DNA from: JASMTM01 sp964441735
GTDB taxonomy: Bacteria; Thermotogota; Thermotogae; Petrotogales; Kosmotogaceae
Direction of reading: 5' to 3'
Assembly: GCA_964441735.1 (NCBI GenBank)
Contig: CAYTVB010000005.1
Location: 13,162 to 77,161 of the forward strand
DNA length: 64,000 nt
Shown: positions 8,931-17,589 of the stretch, in pieces
How the letters are laid out: the number at the start of each line of letters is the position of its first letter
Numbering within the stretch: the first letter of the stretch is position 1
Made by a program: the position numbers and the translations under genes
Notes under the pieces: model-generated
Seen by the model: the letters and a program-made list of their open reading frames with translations, nothing else
What the model was told of the DNA's origin: nothing
Database searches by the model: none

Positions 8931-9264
8931 ATTCATTAAAAGAACTAAAATCACTCAATGTTTTCTCGAAATCATTTTCTTCAATATCGCCCCATAAATA
9001 TGCTTGTAGAAGTCCCGGGACAGATCTCAGTGTTTCGATTTCGTGCTCGAGAAAAATTCTCCTTCGTCTGTCATAATTTCCGCTAAATACTGTTTCTGTT
9101 GAATCAGAGCCAGAAGCAATCATTTCTACAGTAGCGTTATATATTTTATCAATTTCTTCATCTGATAATCCAAAATTGGACAGTTTTTCGAATATTTCAT
9201 GGGTTTCACTACCGTCAACCAACATTTTTAGGATGATACTCACAAGCTCGTTAAAGTCAGTCAT
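8929..9264 (-). CDS. Small acidic protein of unknown function
   Basis: This is a 111-residue acidic, helix-rich protein whose family I do not recognise. The first half (about 1-50) reads like a paired-helix domain (FNELVSIILKMLVDG, then LSDEEIDKIYNATVEMI). A central RRRR basic patch follows, then a second acidic helical segment. It has no Cys, signal peptide or membrane helix. It directly follows the DUF72 gene on the same strand with no gap (stop at 9265, start at 9264), so the two are probably translated from one message. No catalytic motif is visible. Confidence 0.6.
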   Translation of the reverse strand: MTDFNELVSIILKMLVDGSETHEIFEKLSNFGLSDEEIDKIYNATVEMIASGSDSTETVFSGNYDRRRRIFLEHEIETLRSVPGLLQAYLWGDIEENDFEKTLSDFSSFNE

Positions 9265-10074
9265 CTATGGTTCTCCTTCCACAATTTCCCTGAAACGTAG
9301 GGCATTATTTACAGCCTGTCCCATATGGCAGTTGTTAAAATACACGTATACCTCTGTTCCATCTTTCAAAAATTCTACCACATCATTGGCGAAGCGTCTA
9401 AGCTCTTCTTCCGAATAGTTGTAATCATATCGTTCACTTCCCTCAGCCTGGAACCAATCGGTATTTCTGCCATGGAACCTGAAATACGCAAATTTGTTAT
9501 CTTTTAATGGAATATAGGGGAAAAGTTTTCCAATTTTTGGCTCATCTACTGTAACCGGAGTAAGGTGAGTGGATATCTCGTCAAAAATGCTGTTATCTGT
9601 CCATTCCACATTTCTAAATTCTCCTGCTATATTATGATTTTTTTCTTTGCAGTAATCAGAAATCTTCCTGAGATATTCAAGGTTGTTTTTATTCAGGTGA
9701 AAACTATAGGGAAATTGAAAAAGTACCATTCCCATTCTATTTTCCTTCTTTAGAATTTCTAAAGGTTCAAAAAAGTCATCCAGAGTATTATAAGCTTCTG
9801 AAACATGCCTGTTTCTCCAGTATTCGTGTGTTACTTTACCAGGAGCTTTTACAGAAAAAGTAAATGCACCTGGCACTTTTCTTGTAATTCCAACTATGGT
9901 TTTATAGCTTGGTTGTCTGTAATAAGTGAAGTTAAGTTCAACACTATTAAAGCTCCAAACAGAATAATAATATCTCAGCATTTCAGAAGCTTTAATAGTT
10001 TCTGGATAAACCGTTCCCTTCCAGTCACTGAAACTGTAACCGCTTGTTCCTAGGTGTAACATGTTATGATTCAT
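9265..10074 (-). CDS. DUF72 family protein (YecE-like)
   Basis: This protein of about 269 residues shows the DUF72 N-terminal LHLGTSGYSFSDWKGTVYP, then VELNFTYYR, FSVKAPGKVTH, GMVLFQFPYSF, and near the end VYVYFNNCHMGQAV. DUF72 adopts a TIM-barrel fold related to xylose isomerase-like enzymes; its reaction is unknown. The start is uncertain: ATG at 10074, TTG at 10077 and ATG at 10062 are in frame, none with a good Shine-Dalgarno. The 10074 start overlaps the stop of the PduL gene, so translational coupling is likely. Confidence 0.85.
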   Translation of the reverse strand: MNHNMLHLGTSGYSFSDWKGTVYPETIKASEMLRYYYSVWSFNSVELNFTYYRQPSYKTIVGITRKVPGAFTFSVKAPGKVTHEYWRNRHVSEAYNTLDDFFEPLEILKKENRMGMVLFQFPYSFHLNKNNLEYLRKISDYCKEKNHNIAGEFRNVEWTDNSIFDEISTHLTPVTVDEPKIGKLFPYIPLKDNKFAYFRFHGRNTDWFQAEGSERYDYNYSEEELRRFANDVVEFLKDGTEVYVYFNNCHMGQAVNNALRFREIVEGEP

Positions 10075-10657
10075 CAACTATAAATACTTCGTCTCCATTT
10101 GAAAGTAAAGCTGCATTGGCTTCATCTACATCAACATGAAATTCTAGTGCATATTTTTCACTAACCCTTATCAATACATCATCAAAAATTGTTTTTCTCT
10201 CTCCACTACCCTCGCAGTAGACTCTTACAATATCTTTGTTTTTAACACCATATGTTTCAGCTTCCTCAGGCTTCATATGAATATGCCTTTTTGCAATAAT
10301 CAGTCCATTCTCAAGAATTACCGTTCCTTTGGGTCCGACAATTGTTACACCCGGAGTTCCAGAATGATCACCCGAATCCTTTATCGGAGGTTTAACCCCC
10401 AGTTTAAATGCGTCTGTTCTAGAAATCTCTACCTGTGTTGCCTTTCTGACCGGCCCAAGTGCTCTTACACCGGCAATAGCATTCTTTGGACCAACAATGA
10501 TTACTTTTTCTTTTGCTGCATATTGTCCGGGTTGTCCCAATTCTTTAATTTCCTCAAGTTGATATCCTTCTCCAAACAGAATCTTCAGGTCTCCCTCTGA
10601 AAGGTGGACATGTCTGTTAGATGCGCCAGCTGAGATTCCTGGTTTTTTCAGTATCAT
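10064..10657 (-). CDS. PduL-type phosphate acyltransferase (phosphotransacetylase)
   Basis: This 197-residue enzyme exchanges CoA and phosphate on acetyl or propionyl groups. It has two PduL repeats with the zinc-binding His motifs: SNRHVHLS near residue 15 and AKRHIHM near 125, plus IPxSxDHSGTPG-like and FHVDVDEANA segments. No microcompartment shell genes or encapsulation-type N-terminal extension are seen. It is therefore probably the house-keeping phosphotransacetylase that makes acetyl phosphate for ATP. Its ATG follows GGAGGTG. It sits 34 bp downstream of the YqeH gene on the same strand. Confidence 0.9.
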   Translation of the reverse strand: MILKKPGISAGASNRHVHLSEGDLKILFGEGYQLEEIKELGQPGQYAAKEKVIIVGPKNAIAGVRALGPVRKATQVEISRTDAFKLGVKPPIKDSGDHSGTPGVTIVGPKGTVILENGLIIAKRHIHMKPEEAETYGVKNKDIVRVYCEGSGERKTIFDDVLIRVSEKYALEFHVDVDEANAALLSNGDEVFIVDES

Positions 10658-10691
10658 TCAATGCACCTCCAAAATATTTTTTTATCTTTTT

Positions 10692-11795
10692 TCACTTGAA
10701 AGTAGTGGGACCAACAAGTCCCTGTCTTGTTACCAATTTTAGCCCGGAAGGAAATTTTATTTGTATGCTGGCAGGACCTCTTGCTACACTAAACAATCCC
10801 AGTCCACTTATATTTACCTCTTCAGATGTATTCAAATCAGCTTTCATTTCCTCCCAGGTATACTCCTCTAATTCTTTCTTTTTACATGGGGGACTGAGCA
10901 GCGTTCCAAACCACTCATTCCATGTTTCTAGAGCTTTTTCAGGATTTGTTTCGTGAACTGTTGAATTTTCTGATGTAAGGATATTTATAATTGGGGAATC
11001 CTTGCCTGTTCTTCCCTTTACTGTTACTCTCACAAATCCCCCCATGAAAAATGTTCTGTCTTTTTTAGCATTAACTGTATATACCTTTAATTTTTTCTTT
11101 GGCGTTATCTTTTTTTGACATTCAAGGGATATAAAATCATTCATTCTGTTGTTTGTTGATAAACCAGGTGTGTCAATAAAAGTAATATCATACTTTCTGT
11201 CGTATATGTTAAGTGTTTTCATTGTTGTACCTGGATATTCACTTACCGTAATCCTATCTTCAGCTTTTAGAGCATTAATAAGTGAAGATTTTCCAACATT
11301 TGTCATTCCCATCAGAAGAAATTTCCGTTCTCTCTCCTCTGAAAGTTTTTTCAATAATTTGTTAATTCCAAATCTTCGTGTTGCTGAAACAAGATGTATT
11401 CTTGATGAATCAACATTTAATGCCTTTGAAGTCCATTTCAATAATGTATCCTCGGGTATTTCAACAGGCATTAGATCAATCTTGTTTATTATGAAGTATG
11501 GGTTTTTATTCTTTATTTTCTCTATTAACCCTTTATTGGCTGTGCCATTAAAATCAAAAATATCGACAACAAGAATTACTTTGTCTGCAATATTAAGATA
11601 GTCTTTGACAGTATTGAAGCTAATTTCTCCTGTCAATTTTGAGGGGAGAACGCCATAGTGCTTAAGTTTAAAACATCTCTGGCAGTATACAGGTTCTTTA
11701 GATTCTGTTCTCTTTATAAGTACACTTTCAGGAATATAGCCTTCCTTATCAGGTTCAACCGTTTGAATCGTGATGCCACAGCCTTCACATTTCAT
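10692..11795 (-). CDS. yqeH: YqeH-like circularly permuted GTPase
   Basis: The 367-residue protein starts with a zinc finger (CEGC at 3-6 and CQRC at 38-41). The GTPase motifs follow in permuted order: G4 NKID at 104-107, G5 SAT at 137-139, then G1 GMTNVGKSS at 163-171 and G3 DTPG at 208-211. This order is diagnostic for the YqeH/RsgA-type permuted GTPases. YqeH in Bacillus acts in 30S subunit assembly. A C-terminal domain of about 140 residues probably binds RNA or protein. The upstream neighbour is a doubled YqeG, the same partner order as yqeG-yqeH in Bacillus. The start overlaps the upstream stop by one base. Confidence 0.9.
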   Translation of the reverse strand: MKCEGCGITIQTVEPDKEGYIPESVLIKRTESKEPVYCQRCFKLKHYGVLPSKLTGEISFNTVKDYLNIADKVILVVDIFDFNGTANKGLIEKIKNKNPYFIINKIDLMPVEIPEDTLLKWTSKALNVDSSRIHLVSATRRFGINKLLKKLSEERERKFLLMGMTNVGKSSLINALKAEDRITVSEYPGTTMKTLNIYDRKYDITFIDTPGLSTNNRMNDFISLECQKKITPKKKLKVYTVNAKKDRTFFMGGFVRVTVKGRTGKDSPIINILTSENSTVHETNPEKALETWNEWFGTLLSPPCKKKELEEYTWEEMKADLNTSEEVNISGLGLFSVARGPASIQIKFPSGLKLVTRQGLVGPTTFK

Positions 11796-12850
11796 TATTT
11801 TTTCACTTCTTTCAGTCTCTGTTTGATGAATTTAAGGGCAAAATTTTCAAACTTCCTTAAAATTTTTGTTGTAAAATAATCTTTGTTTGAGAGGGGGTTT
11901 ACCTTGATTGTAAAAGTTCCTAAAAGATTACCAAGCAAAATATCTGTAAAAAGTTGATCACCAATTATTACTGCTCTATGGGGAGGTATATCATAGTTTT
12001 TAAGCATTTTTCTTGTTTTTGCCGGGACTGGCTTTCTTGCTTTAGAAATTACTTCAATGTCCGGTAAGATTTCTTTTATTCTGTCGATTCTCTTTTTCTT
12101 TCCATTTGAAATGATTGCTACCTTCATACCAATTTTCTTTATTCTATTCATCAGGAGAATTTTTTCATCTGATATTTTTTCTGAATTCCATGATTCAAGA
12201 GTGTTGTCAAAATCAAAAATAATCATTTCGTATCCAGATTCGTTAAGATTTTCATAATCCACTTTGCCCACGTCACTGAGGAAAATATGAGGTGTTCCGA
12301 GTTCCAAAATCCTGAAAAACCATCCTATCATGTAAAAAAATACCATATAACTTGACACAGTTAAAAAAGCCATGATTTTTTTGTAAAAGGGCATCTTTTC
12401 ATGAATGGGGGGTTTTACAAGCACAGTATAAAAACCCATACGATTTCCAGCTATAGTGTCTGTTAAGAACAAATCTCCTACTATTACCGTTTTCTCAGGT
12501 TGTGATTTAAGCTCTTTTAATACCCTTTGCATTTCTTTTGTGCTTGGTTTTTTCATGGAATGATAGAGTTTGATTTTATCTCCAAATAATTCTGAGAGAT
12601 TATCTATCCTCTCTTTTGGCGCATTGGTAACGACTGCAACTTTCTTTTTCTTTTTCAAAAGTTGTTCAATAACTATTTTATTTTTTTCATTAAAGTCTGA
12701 TCTCCAGACCGCAAGTGTATTATCATAATCAAATAAAAATGTGTCGTACCCCTTACTTATTAATGTATTATAATCAACATCTCGAACACTGTTGGCTTTT
12801 TCTTTAGGTAAAGGTAATTTTAGTAATTTAAGTATGTCCAGGGTTTTCAC
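11795..12850 (-). CDS. Tandem YqeG-like HAD phosphatase (two complete domains in one chain)
   Basis: The 351 residues hold two copies of a YqeG-type HAD phosphatase. Copy 1 (about 10-150) has motif I DYDNTL at 41-46, motif II TNAP at 75-78 and motif IV GDLFLTD at 125-131. Copy 2 (about 180-345) has DFDNTL at 213-218, ISNG at 247-250 and GDQLFTD at 297-303. Both copies keep the two motif I aspartates. A strongly hydrophobic stretch at about 160-182 links them and may contact the membrane. YqeG relatives dephosphorylate lipid or nucleotide substrates; some are phosphatidylglycerophosphatases. Its C terminus abuts yqeH and its N terminus overlaps the DUF4911 gene by 23 bp. Confidence 0.85.
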   Translation of the reverse strand: MKTLDILKLLKLPLPKEKANSVRDVDYNTLISKGYDTFLFDYDNTLAVWRSDFNEKNKIVIEQLLKKKKKVAVVTNAPKERIDNLSELFGDKIKLYHSMKKPSTKEMQRVLKELKSQPEKTVIVGDLFLTDTIAGNRMGFYTVLVKPPIHEKMPFYKKIMAFLTVSSYMVFFYMIGWFFRILELGTPHIFLSDVGKVDYENLNESGYEMIIFDFDNTLESWNSEKISDEKILLMNRIKKIGMKVAIISNGKKKRIDRIKEILPDIEVISKARKPVPAKTRKMLKNYDIPPHRAVIIGDQLFTDILLGNLLGTFTIKVNPLSNKDYFTTKILRKFENFALKFIKQRLKEVKK

Positions 12851-13091
12851 GTATATCCACCACTTCTAAATCTATAACATTCCTGATAGATTCAAGAAAA
12901 TTTAATGCTTCTTCAAGCATATCTCCAGGTACTATGATTTTTAGAGATCCATCATCCGTTGTGTGTCGTACATTCATCAGATTGTCTTCAGCTTCTACAA
13001 TATAACACAGCACATGAATATCTTCCCTGCGAATACGCAAGAAGATATCATATTCCAAAGCATTTTTGTTGTAATTGAAGTCATAATTCAT
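12828..13091 (-). CDS. DUF4911-like small protein
   Basis: This 87-residue protein has an IFLRIRREDIHVLCYIVEAEDN segment and a later KIIVPGDMLEEALNFLESI segment. This resembles DUF4911, a short alpha-beta domain of unknown role found beside RNA and ribosome genes in Thermotogae and Firmicutes; I assign it from memory. It has no catalytic motif. It overlaps the PhoH-like gene by 4 bp upstream and the YqeG pair by 23 bp downstream, so it belongs to this tightly packed - strand operon. Confidence 0.6.
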   Translation of the reverse strand: MNYDFNYNKNALEYDIFLRIRREDIHVLCYIVEAEDNLMNVRHTTDDGSLKIIVPGDMLEEALNFLESIRNVIDLEVVDIRENPGHT

Positions 13092-14374
13092 AATAGATTC
13101 GCTGCTTCAGTTGCGAGTTCTGAGCGTTCCCCCTTAACCAGATTGATATGACCCGCCAAACTGCTTCTTTTAAATTTTGAAGCAGCATAAACCAATCCGC
13201 AACTGTTTGTATCAAGATAATTGTTATCTATTTGATGTGGGTCTCCGGTAAGAACAATTTTCGTATTTTCACCCACTCTCGTGATTATTGTTTTGATTTC
13301 GTGTGGCGTTAGATTTTGAGCTTCGTCAATTATGATAAACTGATCCGGTATAGATCTACCCCTTATATAGCTCAGTACCTCAATTTCAAGGTTTTCACTT
13401 TTCTTAATGAACGATGAAGAATCGATGTTTCTATTTTTTAATAGTAAGTGCAAGTTATCATAAATAGGTTGCATCCATGGTTTCACTTTTTCTTCACGAG
13501 AACCTGGAAGGTAACCAATATCCTGTCCCATAGCAATTAGAGGCCGCGCAACTATCAGTCTGTTATACTTTTTTTCATCTTCAACCTTTCGCATACCTGC
13601 AGCAAGTGAAAGCAATGTTTTGCCTGAACCAGCTATACCGGGTATTGAAACGAGCTTTATTTTATCATCAAGGAGGAGCTCGAAAGCAAAAAGTTGTTCT
13701 CTGTTCCGGGGATAAATTCCCCAACAACTATCGTTTACTGACCGTTCCAGTTTAATAATTTTTTCACCATCGGATGTAATTTTACCGTAAACCTGGTTGC
13801 CAAAATCGACAAAAATATTACTACTATGATTATTTTCCAGTTGAGACACGGATAGTTCACCTTTGTTTTGAAATTCTTCAGAGAGTTTTTCATTGTTCAC
13901 TTTAATGATTCCCGATAATTCTTCATCCAGTCCAACCTTATCTGCCAGATAATCCTGTGTTTTTATATTCAGTACATCAGCTTTGACTCTTAAATTTATG
14001 TCTTTTGTGACAAGTATAACGGGCTTTTCTGTTTGTTTTTTCAAATCAAGCGTGTATCTTATTATTGCGTTATCTTTATACTTTTCTGCTACGAATTCAG
14101 GTAGTGTTGAACTAATTTTTTCAAATAACAGAACCTTTAATGTTCCACCAGAATTAAGTTTTATGCCTTCAACCAAACTGTTTTCATTTCTAAACAGGTC
14201 AAGTTTTCTGTTTACCTCTCTTGCGTTTTTACCTACACTTCCCTGTTTGGATTTTAGCTTATCAATTTCTTCAAGAACAGGAAAAGGAATAATTATGTTA
14301 TTATCTTCAAATTTCTCAAAACAGTCCGGGTCATGAACAAGTACATTTGTATCGAGCACAAAATTCTTTACCAT
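13088..14374 (-). CDS. PIN-PhoH family ATPase (PhoH2/YlaK type)
   Basis: The 428-residue protein fuses an N-terminal PIN nuclease domain (FVLDTNVLVHDP at 5-16, then conserved Asp residues to about 135) to a C-terminal PhoH ATPase domain. The Walker A motif is GIAGSGKT at 246-253 and the Walker B is IIIDEAQNL near 350, followed by a TGDPHQID sensor. PhoH2 proteins are RNA-unwinding and RNA-cleaving enzymes in mycobacteria, so an RNA-processing role is likely. The ATG follows GGAGGGG. Ribosome-assembly gene yqeH in the same operon supports an RNA role. Confidence 0.9.
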   Translation of the reverse strand: MVKNFVLDTNVLVHDPDCFEKFEDNNIIIPFPVLEEIDKLKSKQGSVGKNAREVNRKLDLFRNENSLVEGIKLNSGGTLKVLLFEKISSTLPEFVAEKYKDNAIIRYTLDLKKQTEKPVILVTKDINLRVKADVLNIKTQDYLADKVGLDEELSGIIKVNNEKLSEEFQNKGELSVSQLENNHSSNIFVDFGNQVYGKITSDGEKIIKLERSVNDSCWGIYPRNREQLFAFELLLDDKIKLVSIPGIAGSGKTLLSLAAGMRKVEDEKKYNRLIVARPLIAMGQDIGYLPGSREEKVKPWMQPIYDNLHLLLKNRNIDSSSFIKKSENLEIEVLSYIRGRSIPDQFIIIDEAQNLTPHEIKTIITRVGENTKIVLTGDPHQIDNNYLDTNSCGLVYAASKFKRSSLAGHINLVKGERSELATEAANLL

Positions 14375-14375
14375 G

Positions 14376-14933
14376 TTAGCCCCTCCATTGATACTCGTAG
14401 TGTTTTATCGCTTTGCTACCACCTATTTTATCCATTAACGCAAGAAAGACCTTGGCTGTTACCCTGGCATCATCAAGAGCTCTGTGTGTTGGCCTGTCTT
14501 TAATTTTCAATCTTTTGGAAATGGTAGATAGATTATATGGCCCTCTTTTAAATACCAGTTGGGATAATTCAAGTGTATCAATAAATCTGTTGCTGAGTGG
14601 AAATTTACCGGTTTCTTTTGCTGAAATATCAAAAAACTTCAGATCACTGTAAATACTGTGACCGACAATTACAGAGTCTCCAAGGTAGTTTCTCAAGCGC
14701 GGATAAATTTCGAACATTGTTGGTTTGTCAGAAACATCTCTATCTTTAAGGCCATGTATTCCTGTAATTTGAGCAGGTATTTTAATTTCAGGATTCACAA
14801 GTGTATGAAACATAAGATCATAATAAATTTTGTTTTTATAAATCGGAAATGCTGCAATTTCAATTATTCTATCACCCTTTAGCGGGTTTGAACCGGTTGT
14901 TTCTGTGTCAATGACTATGTACACTGAAGACAT
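14376..14933 (-). CDS. DnaQ-like 3'-5' exonuclease (DEDDh)
   Basis: The 185-residue single-domain protein has the exonuclease motifs in order: Exo I IVIDTETTG at 6-14, Exo II VGHSIYSDLKF near 90, and Exo III HRALDDARVT near 150, giving the DEDDh set. It resembles the proofreading epsilon subunit or a PolC-type exonuclease domain without a polymerase. RNase T and oligoribonuclease are distant alternatives. The ATG follows GGAGGT. It is the first gene of the - strand operon running down to 8929, and its stop is 1 bp from the PhoH gene start codon. Confidence 0.85.
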   Translation of the reverse strand: MSSVYIVIDTETTGSNPLKGDRIIEIAAFPIYKNKIYYDLMFHTLVNPEIKIPAQITGIHGLKDRDVSDKPTMFEIYPRLRNYLGDSVIVGHSIYSDLKFFDISAKETGKFPLSNRFIDTLELSQLVFKRGPYNLSTISKRLKIKDRPTHRALDDARVTAKVFLALMDKIGGSKAIKHYEYQWRG

Positions 14934-14992
14934 CTTCGTTACCTCCTGAATCTAATTTTATCATGCGCCCAAAAGGAAGGTAAGCTGGAGGT

Positions 14993-16501
14993 TTATTTCC
15001 TCTTTTTCTTTAGAAGGTTGATCACGTGTTTTAGTTCGTCAATCTTGAGTATTCTTGTTGAAATCAAATAAAGTCCAAAAGCAACTACCAGTGAAACCAG
15101 AGATCTCAATGTTGAAGGTTCCAAAATTATTTGAACAAGAATTATTCCAGATGTCATTATTGCGGTTGCAAGTAGTATTTTTAATGTCTCAATAAATGAA
15201 TACTTTTGAAAACCGATGCTTCTTATAAAGGCGGGTGATACAATGATAAGTCCAATAATTCCTGAAATTGAAGTTGCAAGAGCTATTCCTGGAACACCAA
15301 TTGCAAAGCCCAGAAGAATATCCAAAAGTATGTTAACTGCTGCCATAACACTGGCTACGATGGCAGGAAAAAGTGGCTTTTTCATTGCATAATATACTCT
15401 TGCCAAAATCCCAAAATATCCGTAAAAAGGTAATCCCAGCAAATAAGCTTTCAGTACTGATGAAGTGATTTTTGTATCTTCTACTGAAAATGCACCATGC
15501 TGGAACAATAGTGCAACTATGTCTTTGGCCATGAATAACAGCGCAAACAAAGAGGGCATTATGAAAAAGGTCAAAGTTCTAAGTGATTCTAAAATATTTG
15601 GTTTTATACTTTCTAGATCGTTATTCTTCAATTTTGAAGTGAACTCTGGCAATGATACTGTTGCAACAGCAATGGCAAATATGCCCAGGGGAAGTTGATA
15701 TAATCTCATGGCATACTGAAGGCTGGCAACAGCTCCTTCCTTTAATTCTGTAGCGACTCTGACGTCAACCATTGAGTTTAGCTGATTTATGGCAGGGGCT
15801 ATTACCGTTAACAAAAAAAGACTCATGAATCTTCTGGCATCTTTGATATCGAAATTCAAATAAAAATTGAATTTTTTCTTTTGAGAAAACAGCATCAATA
15901 AAAGTAGCTGAATAATACCTCCGGCTAAGAATCCAATTGCTGGCCCCATTATTGGCGGATTTATGTATCTGGATAGAAGAATCCCGGTGATTGTAGCAAG
16001 GTTTATGAATGCTGGAGAAAGTGCTGCTATAAAAAATGTGCCCATGCTATTAAGAATACCGTAATAAATACTCCATAATGATACTAACAAAACAAAGGGG
16101 AAAGTTATTTTCATAAGTTTGGAAGTTAGTGAAATTGCCTCATCATCAAAACCCCCAGCGAAGGCAAAAGAAAGAGGCTCTGAAAAAACCACACCAAAAA
16201 AAGAAATAGCACCTGTAATTATGGTAATGAGTATTAAAATAGTTGAAGCGAATTTAAAGGCATTGGTTTTTGATATTTTATATCGATCTTTAAACATCGG
16301 AACAAAGACCAGCGATAATGCTCCTTCTCCAAATATCTTTCTAAGAAAAAAGGGAATTAGAATTGCCACAAGATATGCATCATAAGCAACTGATGTGCCA
16401 AAGTAATTTGCAAAGAATACATCCCTTATTAGCCCGGTAGCTCTTGAAATAAGCGTTGCTGCAGCAAATGCAATAGTTCCTTTTAGTATCACATTAGACA
16501 T
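14993..16501 (-). CDS. murJ: Lipid II flippase MurJ (MviN family)
   Basis: This 502-residue polytopic protein flips lipid II across the inner membrane for peptidoglycan synthesis. It shows the family start ATLISRATGLIRDVFFANYFG, with conserved Arg residues near 20 and 25, and about 14 hydrophobic segments. I place the start at the ATG at 16501 because GGAGG lies just upstream; an in-frame GTG five codons earlier overlaps that site. It is separated from the DnaQ-like gene by 59 bp and is divergent from the Mth938 gene. Confidence 0.93.
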   Translation of the reverse strand: MSNVILKGTIAFAAATLISRATGLIRDVFFANYFGTSVAYDAYLVAILIPFFLRKIFGEGALSLVFVPMFKDRYKISKTNAFKFASTILILITIITGAISFFGVVFSEPLSFAFAGGFDDEAISLTSKLMKITFPFVLLVSLWSIYYGILNSMGTFFIAALSPAFINLATITGILLSRYINPPIMGPAIGFLAGGIIQLLLLMLFSQKKKFNFYLNFDIKDARRFMSLFLLTVIAPAINQLNSMVDVRVATELKEGAVASLQYAMRLYQLPLGIFAIAVATVSLPEFTSKLKNNDLESIKPNILESLRTLTFFIMPSLFALLFMAKDIVALLFQHGAFSVEDTKITSSVLKAYLLGLPFYGYFGILARVYYAMKKPLFPAIVASVMAAVNILLDILLGFAIGVPGIALATSISGIIGLIIVSPAFIRSIGFQKYSFIETLKILLATAIMTSGIILVQIILEPSTLRSLVSLVVAFGLYLISTRILKIDELKHVINLLKKKRK

Positions 16502-16658
16502 TAGTTTGTCCTCCACAGTAAAAGGCCATTTCTTTTATATAGTATAACGAACTTTTTGCATGTTTTATTTACATGGGGGATTTCTTAAGAATAATCTAAC
16601 ATATGTTTTGGTAGAAGAAGAAAATATAACAGTGTTATTATTTATAAGGGTGATCACT

Positions 16659-16997
16659 ATGAAAATAGAGGAATATGAGTTTGGGTTTATTTGCGTGAAC
16701 GGAAAAACATATGAGAATGATATTATTATTACACCTGAGGGAATAACTGAATGGTGGAGAAAAGAAGGGCACATGGTTTATCCGGAAGATATTGATAATA
16801 TACTGGATGATAAACCAGATATGGTAATCTTTGGAACCGGAAAGTCAGGTAGAATGAACGTAACCGGCGAGGTAAAGAAAATACTTGAAAACAAAAATAT
16901 ACTTGTAAAAATTGCTACAACCGATGCAGCTAAAGATATCTATAATAAAACTAATGAAAAAATGAGAGTTTACGCCCTTTTGCATCTAACCTGTTAA
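16659..16997 (+). CDS. Mth938 domain protein (DUF498/NDUFAF3-like)
   Basis: The 112-residue protein matches the Mth938 fold family: I-EYEFGFICVNGKTYENDIIITP, then PDMVIFGTGKSGRM and a C-terminal TTDAAKDIYNKT. Its biochemical role in bacteria is unknown; the mitochondrial relative NDUFAF3 assists complex I assembly. The start at 16659 follows AAGGGTGA and matches the family N terminus. The frame is open upstream, but those residues are unlike the family. It is a single-gene unit convergent with the YjbQ gene. Confidence 0.8.
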   Translation: MKIEEYEFGFICVNGKTYENDIIITPEGITEWWRKEGHMVYPEDIDNILDDKPDMVIFGTGKSGRMNVTGEVKKILENKNILVKIATTDAAKDIYNKTNEKMRVYALLHLTC

Positions 16998-17008
16998 CAT
17001 TTTGGTAT

Positions 17009-17425
17009 CTATTCACCTATTATCTTTACAAGAACCCGTTTCTGTCGCATACCATCAAATTCACCATAAAATATCTGTTCCCAGGGTCCAAAATCGAGCT
17101 TGCCATCTGTTATTGCCACGACAATTTCACGTCCCATGATCGATCTTTTAAGATGTGCATCACCGTTATCTTCGAACTTATTATGGTCATATTGTGAATA
17201 GGGTTTCTCTGGAGCCAACTTCTCCAGCCATTTTTCAAAATCGTTATGCAGTCCGGGTTCGTCGTCATTAATGAATATACTGGAGGTGATGTGCATACTA
17301 TTAACCAGCACAAGACCTTCTTTAACACCGCTTTCGTTAACACACTGTCTTATCCATTCGGTAATATTAATCAGTTCTCTACGCTTATTCGTGTTAAACC
17401 AGAGTTCCTTACGGTATGATTTCAT
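17009..17425 (-). CDS. YjbQ/UPF0047 family protein
   Basis: This 138-residue protein carries the YjbQ signatures: VLVNSMHITSSIFINDDEPGLHNDF, HLKRSIMGREIVVAITDGKLDFGPWEQIFYGEFDG and a final RKRVLVKI-like strand. Members have weak thiamine phosphate synthase activity and bind metal through the conserved His and Glu. The true role is unsettled. I use the ATG at 17425, about 9 nt after GGAGGTG, rather than the in-frame TTG two codons upstream, which is too close to that site. Confidence 0.88.
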   Translation of the reverse strand: MKSYRKELWFNTNKRRELINITEWIRQCVNESGVKEGLVLVNSMHITSSIFINDDEPGLHNDFEKWLEKLAPEKPYSQYDHNKFEDNGDAHLKRSIMGREIVVAITDGKLDFGPWEQIFYGEFDGMRQKRVLVKIIGE

Positions 17426-17589
17426 TTTCAAAGCACCTCCGGGTTACAGTAATTTGCATATTTGTTTTTGATGTGTGTACTGTTATTTTAACATCATTTA
17501 TTTATCTTCTTTTTTTCATATATGACAGTTTCTAAAACTCTTGGTAATGAATATTAGAATTGACTAAACTATTATCAGGAGGTGAAAGA

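Noticed and set aside
10277..11601. Long + strand open frames opposite PduL and YqeH (for example 10277-10600 and 11149-11601)
   Set aside because: They are antisense to well-supported genes, have no ribosome site and show no family sequence. They arise from the codon bias of the true strand.
16502..16658. Divergent promoters between murJ and the Mth938 gene
   Set aside because: Promoters must exist here, but no pair of hexamers with acceptable spacing is convincing on either strand.
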